Positions 16,049-23,259 of a DNA stretch of 64,000 nucleotides are shown piece after piece (within the stretch, counting starts at the first letter, position 1; every line of letters begins with the position of its first letter). Location: positions 1 through 64,000 of the forward strand of contig UQIF01000003.1 of the NCBI GenBank assembly GCA_900540955.1. Direction: 5' to 3'. Source of the stretch: an uncultured Olsenella sp. (GTDB taxonomy: Bacteria > Actinomycetota > Coriobacteriia > Coriobacteriales > Atopobiaceae). A program made the position numbers and the translations under genes. A model generated the notes under the pieces. That model saw only the letters and a program-made list of their open reading frames with translations. It was not told where the DNA came from and made no database searches.

Positions 16049-17533
16049 CTAAAGCGCGAGAGTGCGGGCGCGGTCGATGCGCGCGAGGCAGTCGTCGCGG
16101 CCGATGAGGGCCATGGTCTCGCCGAGCGGCGGGGAGACCATGTTGCCGCACTCAGCCACGCGCACGGCCTGGAAGACCACGCGCTTCTTGAGGCCGAGGG
16201 CCTCGGGCAAAGGCTCGAGGGCGGCGTCGATGGCCTCGGGCGCCCAGCCGTCGGCGGGCAGCGCCGCGAGCGCCTCGCGGGCGGCGTCGAGCACGGCGCC
16301 CATGCCCTCCTTGGCAAGGCCCTTTGCCACGGACTTCTCGTCGAACTCGAGGGTCTCGGCGTTGGCAAAGACGGGCGCCGCCACGGTGACGACGTCTGCC
16401 GAGAACTTGGTGCGGGGCTTCACGATGGCGGCCAGCGCGTCGATCCAGGCCTCGTCGTACTCGACGCCGCCGGGGATGAGGCCCGCCTCGTGGAGCTCGG
16501 GCACCATGATCTTGTCGGCGAAGTCGGCGTCGCTCATCGAGCGGATGTACTCCGCCTGGATCCAGTCGAGCTTCTTGGGGTCGAAGGTCGCCGGGTTCTT
16601 GGACACGTGGTCGAGGCTGAACTGGGAGGCCAGGACGTCGCGCGGGACGATGGTCGTGTCGCCGTCGAGCGACCAGCCAAGAAGGGCCAGGTAGTTGACG
16701 AAGGCGTCAGAGAGGTAGCCGGCGTCGCGATACTCCTCGACGTTGGTCGCGCCGTGGCGCTTGGAGAGCTTCTTGCCGTCGGCGCCCAGGATCATCGAGA
16801 TGTGGGCGAAGGTGGGCACGGGCGCGCCGAGCGCCTCGTAGACCATGACCTGGCGCGGGGTGTTGGACAGGTGGTCGTCGCCGCGGATGACGTGGGTGAT
16901 GCCCATCATGGCGTCGTCGACGACGGTCGCGAAGTTGTAGGTGGGTGTGCCGTCGGAGCGGAAGATGACGAAGTCGTCGAGCTCGCGGGCGTTGAAGGTC
17001 ACGTCTCCGTGGACCGCGTCGTGGACCACGACGTCGCCGCGGTCGAGCGGCACCTTGATGCGCAGGACGTAGGGCTCGCCGGCCTCGATGCGGCGCTTGG
17101 CCTCGGCGGGGTCGATGTCACGGCAGCGGCGCTGGTAGCCCTGGAAGGGGTCCTTGCGGTCCTGGGCGGCCTTCTTGTCGGCGGCGAGCTGCTCGGGCGT
17201 GCAGAAGCAGGGGTAGGCGCGGCCCTCGTCCCAGAGCTTCTGGGCGGCCTGGCGGTAGAGGTCGAGGCGCTCGGTCTGCTTGTAGGGGCCGAAGTCGCCG
17301 CCGACCTCGGGGCCCTCGTCCCAGTCGAGGCCGAGCCAACGCATGGCGCGCAGGATAATCTGCGTGTTCTCATCGGTGGAGCGGGTGGGGTCGGTATCGT
17401 CGATGCGAAGGATGAAGACGCCGTCGTTCGCGCGGGCAAAAGCCCAGTTGTAGATGGCCGTGCGGGCGCCGCCGACGTGGAGCTTGCCGGTCGGGGAGGG
17501 GGCAAAACGGACGCGGACTTGCTGGTCTGACAT
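16049..17533 (-). CDS. gltX: Glutamyl-tRNA synthetase
   Basis: 494 aa, usual length. It charges tRNA-Glu (and perhaps tRNA-Gln) with glutamate. Seen: the class-I HIGH-type motif FAPSPTGKLHVGGARTA (residues 10-26), LRIDDTD, the Cys-containing CFCTPEQL region, DLHV-equivalent VIRGDDHLSNTPRQ, the KMSKS-type loop KKLSKRHG (about 255), and a helical anticodon-binding end. GAGGAGAT precedes the start. Its promoter side faces a family-C repeat array. Confidence 0.96.
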   Translation of the reverse strand: MSDQQVRVRFAPSPTGKLHVGGARTAIYNWAFARANDGVFILRIDDTDPTRSTDENTQIILRAMRWLGLDWDEGPEVGGDFGPYKQTERLDLYRQAAQKLWDEGRAYPCFCTPEQLAADKKAAQDRKDPFQGYQRRCRDIDPAEAKRRIEAGEPYVLRIKVPLDRGDVVVHDAVHGDVTFNARELDDFVIFRSDGTPTYNFATVVDDAMMGITHVIRGDDHLSNTPRQVMVYEALGAPVPTFAHISMILGADGKKLSKRHGATNVEEYRDAGYLSDAFVNYLALLGWSLDGDTTIVPRDVLASQFSLDHVSKNPATFDPKKLDWIQAEYIRSMSDADFADKIMVPELHEAGLIPGGVEYDEAWIDALAAIVKPRTKFSADVVTVAAPVFANAETLEFDEKSVAKGLAKEGMGAVLDAAREALAALPADGWAPEAIDAALEPLPEALGLKKRVVFQAVRVAECGNMVSPPLGETMALIGRDDCLARIDRARTLAL

Positions 17534-17622
17534 GGGATCTCCTCAGGTCAGGTGGTGGTGATTCACATACGTCATAAGTATACGGCCAGAAGGGCGCGAC
17601 GACCGCCTGCATGACGGCTCCC

Positions 17623-17872
17623 GCTAAGAAAACCTGACTTCTGGGCGCGCCGCCGCGGGCCGGGGCCTTGCGCGCTAAGAAAACCTCACGTCTGGGCGAG
17701 CTGGCGTGCCCGAGAGTCCCTCGCGCTAAGAAAACCTCACGTCTGGGCGCGCCGCTGCCCTCCTTGCTAAGAAACCCGCACGTCTGGGCGGAGTCGTCGC
17801 CAGACGTGCGGGTTTCTTAGCTTGGGGGCGTCCCAGGCGCGATGAAATCACCAGACGTCGCGATTTCTTAGC
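17623..17872. repeat. Repeat array C1 (family C, 4 forward + 2 inverted units), no nuclease-like gene attached
   Basis: Forward units start at 17623, 17674, 17725 and 17766 (steps 51, 51, 41). Each is GCTAAGAAA, five variable bases, then ACGTCTGGGC. Inverted units end at 17821 and 17872 (51 bp apart). The inner pair, 17766-17787 and 17800-17821, is a perfect 22-bp inverted repeat around 12 bases, with an outer span of 56 bp. The array fills most of the 349-bp gap between gltX and the dipeptidase gene and ends 10 bp from the dipeptidase stop. Confidence 0.92.
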
Positions 17873-17882
17873 CCGGGCGCCG

Positions 17883-18911
17883 CTAGCCCTCCTGGACGCG
17901 GCGGAGGAACGCGACGGCGTTGCGGTAGCAGATCTTCTCGGTAATCGTGCGGCCGAAGCGGGAAACGAGCAGTTCCTGGAAGGCCGGCATCCTGTCGGCG
18001 CCGTCGAGGAACTCGGGCACGGTCGAGCCGTCGAGGTCGCCGCCGAGCGCCACGGCGTCCTCGCCGCCGATGTCGAGCCAGTGCTCGACGTGGGCCGCGA
18101 GCTGCTCGAACGTGACGCCGGCGGCCTCCTTGCCGGCCCACGCCCCCTCGACGATGAAGCCCGCGCAGTAGTTGAGGCCGGCGACGCCGCCCGTGGCCAT
18201 GATGGCGCGGAACTGATCGTCGGTGAGGTTTCTCGGGTGGCCGCAGACGGCGCGCGAGTTCGAGTGGCTTGCGCACAGGGGACGCGTGGCGCGGGCGAGG
18301 ACGTCGGCGAGCGACTCGTCGTTCAGGTGGCTGACGTCGAGCGCCACGCGGGAGCGCTCCATCCTCGACATCGCTTCGGCGCCGATGGCGGAGAGCCCCT
18401 CGTGAGAGTCGTTGCCGCTGGCCAGCGGGCCGGCGGCATTCCAGGAGAGCGACGCCATGACGAGGCCGTTGGCAGCCAGCGACTCGACGAGCGCGGGATC
18501 GGCGGCAAAGAGGCGCGCGTTCTCGATCGTGCGGATGGCGCACACGCCGCCCGCCTCGAGGGTGCCCTCGACATCGTCAGCGGTGCGAGCGCACCTGACC
18601 GTCGGGTTTCTTGCCAGTTGATCGTGCATGTAGTCGTTGACGTGCGCCTCGAAGACGATTGCCTGCTCGGGCGTGAGGCCGTCGGGGATGTAGCACGCGA
18701 AGCACTGGGCCCAAGGCGTGGAGCCGATCTTCTCGAGCGAGACGTGGCCGTGGTTATGGGCGAGCTCGCGGCAGCCCTCGGGGTCGGCGAGGTCGGCGAG
18801 GTTGTAGAAGTCGTGGTTGAGCGTGGCGCGAATGTCGGCGGGGAGGGTCTGCCAGGCGATGCGGTCGGCGGTGTCGCAGTGAAGGTCGATCACGGGAATG
18901 GATTCGCTCAT
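17883..18911 (-). CDS. Cytoplasmic M19 (renal-type) dipeptidase
   Basis: 342 aa. Zinc dipeptidases of family M19 cleave a broad set of dipeptides including some with D-residues. Seen: the first metal motif PVIDLHCDTADR, the bridging glutamate region RTIENAR, MASLSWNAAG, LDVSHLND, ASHSNSRAVCGHPRNLTDDQ and GGDLDGST. No signal peptide. A secreted lipoprotein paralog lies at 45947-47191. The ribosome site AAGGAGAA precedes the start. Confidence 0.92.
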   Translation of the reverse strand: MSESIPVIDLHCDTADRIAWQTLPADIRATLNHDFYNLADLADPEGCRELAHNHGHVSLEKIGSTPWAQCFACYIPDGLTPEQAIVFEAHVNDYMHDQLARNPTVRCARTADDVEGTLEAGGVCAIRTIENARLFAADPALVESLAANGLVMASLSWNAAGPLASGNDSHEGLSAIGAEAMSRMERSRVALDVSHLNDESLADVLARATRPLCASHSNSRAVCGHPRNLTDDQFRAIMATGGVAGLNYCAGFIVEGAWAGKEAAGVTFEQLAAHVEHWLDIGGEDAVALGGDLDGSTVPEFLDGADRMPAFQELLVSRFGRTITEKICYRNAVAFLRRVQEG

Positions 18912-18997
18912 GTTTTCTCCTTAGGTCGCGTGGGCACTATGGTAGACCCTCGCGGCGGGCACGGGCGGCTCGGCTGCTGTCTGCGGGCGGGTGCGGC

Positions 18998-19316
18998 GCG
19001 CGGGAATGGGGGAGCGTCGAGAAACCGGGCGGGTTCGGTGCGCGGGAATCAGGGAGCGTCGGCAATCAGACGGCGGTCGCGCGCCAGAAAGCGGGAGCGT
19101 CGGTAAGCTGTCCGCGTTGCTGCGCGGGAATGGGGGAGCGTCGGTAGCCTAGGCACCCGTCCTGCGCCAGAATCCGACGGCGTCAGTACTGACGCTCGGC
19201 GATTCCCGCGCAGAGCCGGGTTGCGCGCATGGACAACGCCGCCCCCAATTACTGACGCTCCCAGATTCTGGCGCAGCCGACGCCCCGATTTACCGACACT
19301 CCCGGATTTCCGCACG
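18998..19316. repeat. Repeat array B1 (family B, 5 forward + 3 inverted units)
   Basis: Forward units have their GAA mark at 19004, 19046, 19087, 19128 and 19170 (steps 41-42). Each is GCGCGGGAAT or GCGCCAGAA, about five bases, then AGCGTCGGTA. Inverted units have TTC at 19203, 19266 and 19308. The inner pair meets at GTCAGTACTGAC, a perfect palindrome, with 36 bp from GAA to TTC. It fills the 435-bp gap between the dipeptidase start and the P2 stop; nothing else is seen there. Confidence 0.9.
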
Positions 19317-19346
19317 GCGCCCCGCCGGCGTCCGTGGAAAGAAGAG

Positions 19347-20384
19347 CTACCTCAAGTCGCCCCTGCTCGTCCATGCCTGCATGTCGACGGCGCGCAGCCT
19401 TGCCCAAAACTCCTCGCGCGCGTCCCGCTCGGACGCGGCCCGTGCCCTTGTCATCCGCCGCCGGGGCAGGCCGGCGACGTCGCGGACGCTCGCCATGAGG
19501 TCGTCCATGTAATCGATGCTGTCGAACTGCTCGCTGAAGATCTCGAAGGGGACGTACCCCGCGGCAAGAAGCTCGTTTCGCCTCAGCGCGTCGTTCTTTA
19601 TCGCCAGCGCCGAGCTGTGCCATTCGGCGCCCATATAGTCGAGGCACGCGCCCCGAACCCCCGCGGCGGCGCCCTTGCCCGTGGCGCTCACCAAGAGGTC
19701 CGGCTTGCGGATCCTCGTCGTCGGCGCATCGCCGCCGAGCTCGGCGAGCTCGACCGGGTCGTTGAGCGACGCGCTCGAGATCCCGTAGCCGCCGCGCGCG
19801 AACTTGCCGGATGCGCGCAGGTAGAGTTGCGCCTCGGGCGGCGATGCCGCCCTGGCGGGCGCCATGCCCACAAGGCGCTCGAGCTTTGCGGACCACATGG
19901 GCCTCCCCATCGCGGAGAGGAAATACCCGAAGGCCTCGGGGGACGCCATGGGGCGGTCCCTTTGTACGAGGCCCTTCCGCGCGCCGTTTGCCACACTGAA
20001 GAGTCCTATGAGCTCGGAGAGGAGCATGAGCATCTCTTCTTCGCTGAGGTTGGGCGCCATAAGCAGGGGAAGCAAAAGGGGAGAGACGCACCTCACACCG
20101 GGCGCCACCTGTACGAGGGAACCGGCGGGCAGGCGACTCGACAGAACGTGGGGCCGGGCTCCGTCGCAAGCATGGGCTCCGCGCTTGTCCGAGACGAGCA
20201 AGCCGAGCTCACCCTCGATGCCGTTGAGCTGCCCGAGGGTTTCCCGGGCCTCGTTCAGCTCGGAAGCCGAGGGAAGGCGATCGGGGATGTCCGTTGGACA
20301 GAGCTCCGCCGTGGCCAGGCGACGAGTGAAGTAAGGCTGGCGAATGACCTGGAGCGCAGCCATATGCGAGATCACGATATCCAT
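19347..20384 (-). CDS. Nuclease-like protein P2 (DUF559-type domain), associated with family-B repeats
   Basis: 345 aa. Divergent paralog of P1 and P3. Seen: N-terminus MDIVISHMAALQVIRQ, a central block (LLMAPNLSEEEMLMLLSE, ELIGLFSVAN), then SPPEAQLYLR, GGYGISSASLN, RKPDLLVS, CLDYMGAEWH, D.LRRNELLAAGYVPFEI and YMDDLMASVRD. The residue order E, D, D is kept while the loop before the CLDY motif is longer. The nuclease role is inferred. Family-B arrays lie on both sides and no A or C unit is near, matching its divergence from P1 and P3. Confidence 0.8.
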   Translation of the reverse strand: MDIVISHMAALQVIRQPYFTRRLATAELCPTDIPDRLPSASELNEARETLGQLNGIEGELGLLVSDKRGAHACDGARPHVLSSRLPAGSLVQVAPGVRCVSPLLLPLLMAPNLSEEEMLMLLSELIGLFSVANGARKGLVQRDRPMASPEAFGYFLSAMGRPMWSAKLERLVGMAPARAASPPEAQLYLRASGKFARGGYGISSASLNDPVELAELGGDAPTTRIRKPDLLVSATGKGAAAGVRGACLDYMGAEWHSSALAIKNDALRRNELLAAGYVPFEIFSEQFDSIDYMDDLMASVRDVAGLPRRRMTRARAASERDAREEFWARLRAVDMQAWTSRGDLR

Positions 20385-20462
20385 GGCCCGACTTTAGGCA
20401 ATCCGCGCAAAGAATCAATTGAAAAACATGAAAAAGTTAATTTCCTCTTGCGGAATGCCGAC

Positions 20463-20512
20463 GGAATGCTGGCGGCAGACTGGCGGTGTCTGGGCAGGTT
20501 GGAAAGAAGCGC
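20463..20512 (-). promoter_or_regulatory. Upstream motifs shared with P1 and P3 (P2 copy)
   Basis: GGAATGCTGGCGG (20463-20475) corresponds to GGAATGCTGCCGG upstream of P1 and P3. TTGGAAAGAAGCGC (20499-20512) is identical to a block upstream of P1. Both are in the same order relative to the gene start, 79 bp and 115 bp away. The 613-bp gap between P2 and the YhgE genes holds these motifs and array B2; no other gene is seen. Confidence 0.45.
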
Positions 20513-20545
20513 GAGCTCACGGGCGCGGGGTTGCCGCTGCGAGGC

Positions 20546-20922
20546 CGGCGCGAAAAACGGGGAGCGTCGGCATGTGTGTGGGTTTCTTGCCGGCGCCCGG
20601 TGCAAAGAAGCGCGGGAATGGGGGCGTCGGCAGTCCGGGCGCCGTGCCGCGCGGAAATCTGGGGGTGTCGGTAATCCGGACGGTGCGCTGCGCCGGAATG
20701 GGGGAGCGTCGGCAGTCCGGGCCTAGAACTACGCCGGAATGAGGGAGCGTCGGTACCGACGGTCGGCGATTCCCGCGCAGGAGGACGGCGGGATCACCGA
20801 CGGTCGGTCTTTCTGGCGCAGGGGACAGCCCAGACACGCGAAAAGCCTGGCCGGGATACCGACGGTCGGCGATTCCCGCGCAGGCGAGCTCGCGGATTAC
20901 CGACGCTCCCGGTTTCTGGCGC
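20546..20922. repeat. Repeat array B2 (family B, 5 forward + 4 inverted units)
   Basis: Forward GAA marks at 20552, 20616, 20654, 20696 and 20737; inverted TTC marks at 20770, 20811, 20873 and 20914. Inverted steps are 41, 62 and 41 bp. The inner pair meets at the perfect palindrome GTCGGTACCGAC and spans 36 bp from GAA to TTC, the same as B1. The array ends about 75 bp from the stop of the YhgE-type gene. Confidence 0.9.
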
Positions 20923-20997
20923 AAGGGATGAGCGCGGCTTGGCAAGAAGGACCCCGGCCACGAAAAAGCCCCGGCCAAACGACCGGGGCTTCCTGCG

Positions 20998-23259
20998 CTA
21001 CATCAGCTTCGTGGACTCGAGCTTCTCCTCGACCCACTCGTTGAACCGCATGACCGGCTTCCTGAGCACGAGGCCCAGCAGGAGCGCCGGCACGAGGTAG
21101 GCCGCGAGCGTGCCGAGCTCGACCCAGAAGTCGCCGTTGTAGATGCCGAACATCGCCGCGCGCATGGCGTTCTCGGAGTGGACGAAGGGCAGGAACGGGT
21201 AGGCCGCCTGGAAGAAGCCCTTGGGCAACATCTGCACCGGGAAGGTGCCGCCCGAGCCCGCGACCTGGATGACCATGAGCACGACGGCGATAGCCTTGCC
21301 CACGTCGCCGAAGCTCGCCGTGAGCGCGTAGATGATGTTCACGAACACGAGCGACGCCATGAGCCCCGCGAGCACGAAGAGCACGGGGTGGGCGCACTGG
21401 ACGCCGAGGAAGAACAGGTCTCCGAGCAGGATCAACAGCGACTGCGCGAATCCGACGACCACGAAGAACACGAGGCGTCCGAGGTAGGAGTGGCGCGGCT
21501 TGGCGCCCGTCTCGCTGACGGCCTCCTCGCTCGGGTTGCACTTGACGAGCGCGGCGAGCACGACGCCGCCGATCCAGATGGCCAGCGTGGTGTAGAACGG
21601 CGCCATCGCGCTGCCGTTGTTCTCGATGGGGTAGATCGCCTGGCGGTCGACGCTCACGGGCTCCGAGATGAAGTCGCCGAGGGCGGCCGAGCCGCTGGAA
21701 AGAATGGCGCGGATCGTGTCCATGTCGCCGGAGGCCAGCGCATCGCTGAGCGAGCCGTTGAGCTCGCCGAGCTTGGCAGCCGCCGCGTCGAGCGAGTCGG
21801 CCGCGGTCATGATGCCGTCCTTGGCGCTCGCAAGGTCGCCGGCGGCGATGGCGGCGGTGCCGTTCACGGAGTCGAGCGTGGCCTGGATGGAGGAGCCGAT
21901 GGCGTCGGCGTCGCTCGCGGCGGCGTCGATCTTCGACGCGAGCGAGGTCAGGCTGTTCTTGAGGTCTCCCTCGAAGTCGCCCTTGACCTGCCCGATCCCA
22001 TTCTTAGCGGAGTCGATGAGGTCCTCGAGCTGCTTCTTTGACGCGGCGGCGTCGGTGGCGGCACCGTCGATGTCGCCCGCGGTCTTGCGCAGGCCGTCCG
22101 AGAGGTCCTGCAAAGAAGCGCGGAGGTTCGTCACGCTGCTGTTCAGCCCGTCGATGGTCACGTAGGCGGTGTAGACGTCGTCGCGCGAGACGCCGACCTG
22201 GCCGGTGAAGCCGGGGTCGGCCCCGTTGTCCCACGACTCGTACCAGGTGTGGGCCAGCGTGTCGGAGTCGCCGAGCGCCGCGAGCAGCTTGTCGAGCTCG
22301 GCAATCTGGCCGTCGACGGTGGCCGCGGCGGACTCGAGCGCCTCCTTCGAGGAGCCCGCAGCCGATCCCGCCTGGTCAAAGGCGGCGTCGATGGACTTCC
22401 TCACGTCGTCCATGCTCGCCTGGCTGCGCTCGAGCGCGGAGTTCACGGAGTCGGTCGCGCCGTTGACGGCGTCGCCGAGCGTGCGGACGTTGCCCGCGGT
22501 GTCGCGCAGCGCGTCGCCCACGCCGGCCGTCGCGGAAACGGAGTCGCTCGCGCCCGACGTGCCGTTGCCCAGAAGCGCCGTCGTCGAGTCGAGGATGCTC
22601 GCGAAGCTGCGGGTGTTCGCAGCCGTGTCGGTAAGGCCCGCCTGGGCGTCACCCACGGCGCCGTTGAGCTTGTCGGTGAACTCGACGAGCTTGTCGTCGT
22701 CGAGGTAGCTGGTCAGCTCGTCGAGCACGCCCGCGCCCACGTTGGTCACGGACTCGGCGAAGGACTGGTCGATGTCCTGCTGGACGGCGGTCGAGGCCTT
22801 GTTGGTCACGATCTGCGCGATGGCGTTGGCCTTCTCGTTCTGGTAGAAGAGCACCTTGGGCTTGGTCGGCGAGCTGGAGAGCACGCTCATCATGTTGGTC
22901 GTGAAGTCTGCGGGGAACACGATCGCCGCGTAGTATTCGCCGCTTTGGACGCCCTCGATGGCCTGCCCCTCGGTCGTCACCGTGTAGCCGATGGAAGTCG
23001 ACTCGGTGAGCGAGGAGGTCATGCGCTCGCCCATGTTGAGCGTGACGGGGATGAGGTCTCCCGTGTAGCCGGCGTCGGAGTTGGCGACGGCCACCTTGAG
23101 GTTCTTGGTGTTGCCGTAGGGGTCCCAGCTGCCGGCGATGTTGAACCAGGCGTAGAAGCTCGGCACGACGACCATGCCGACGACCACGACGAGGCTGATG
23201 ACGTTGGCGAAGACGTGCTTGGCGTCCCTCTTTATGAATGCAAAGAAGCGCTGCATCAC
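20998..23259 (-). CDS. YhgE/Pip-type membrane protein (second gene of pair)
   Basis: 753 aa. YhgE/Pip family proteins have one N-terminal membrane segment, a large outer domain and about five C-terminal membrane segments. Members act as phage-infection proteins in lactococci and as ESX/T7SS-related proteins in others. Seen: an N-terminal segment (VISLVVVVGMVVVPSFYAWF), the family core NIAGSWDPYGNT, a long Ala/Asp/Ser-rich helical middle part, and a membrane block from about 555 to 735. Its start overlaps the upstream stop (ATGA), so translation is coupled. Confidence 0.88.
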   Translation of the reverse strand: MMQRFFAFIKRDAKHVFANVISLVVVVGMVVVPSFYAWFNIAGSWDPYGNTKNLKVAVANSDAGYTGDLIPVTLNMGERMTSSLTESTSIGYTVTTEGQAIEGVQSGEYYAAIVFPADFTTNMMSVLSSSPTKPKVLFYQNEKANAIAQIVTNKASTAVQQDIDQSFAESVTNVGAGVLDELTSYLDDDKLVEFTDKLNGAVGDAQAGLTDTAANTRSFASILDSTTALLGNGTSGASDSVSATAGVGDALRDTAGNVRTLGDAVNGATDSVNSALERSQASMDDVRKSIDAAFDQAGSAAGSSKEALESAAATVDGQIAELDKLLAALGDSDTLAHTWYESWDNGADPGFTGQVGVSRDDVYTAYVTIDGLNSSVTNLRASLQDLSDGLRKTAGDIDGAATDAAASKKQLEDLIDSAKNGIGQVKGDFEGDLKNSLTSLASKIDAAASDADAIGSSIQATLDSVNGTAAIAAGDLASAKDGIMTAADSLDAAAAKLGELNGSLSDALASGDMDTIRAILSSGSAALGDFISEPVSVDRQAIYPIENNGSAMAPFYTTLAIWIGGVVLAALVKCNPSEEAVSETGAKPRHSYLGRLVFFVVVGFAQSLLILLGDLFFLGVQCAHPVLFVLAGLMASLVFVNIIYALTASFGDVGKAIAVVLMVIQVAGSGGTFPVQMLPKGFFQAAYPFLPFVHSENAMRAAMFGIYNGDFWVELGTLAAYLVPALLLGLVLRKPVMRFNEWVEEKLESTKLM

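Noticed and set aside
17766..17821. Rho-independent terminators as the sole explanation of the repeat arrays
   Set aside because: The stems lack a following T-run, several arrays are not between convergent genes, and terminators would not need many outer units or fixed spacing.
19221..20726. 501-codon plus-strand frame through the P2 region
   Set aside because: It runs through repeat arrays and opposite P2; P2 has paralogs and the plus-strand frame has no recognisable motif.
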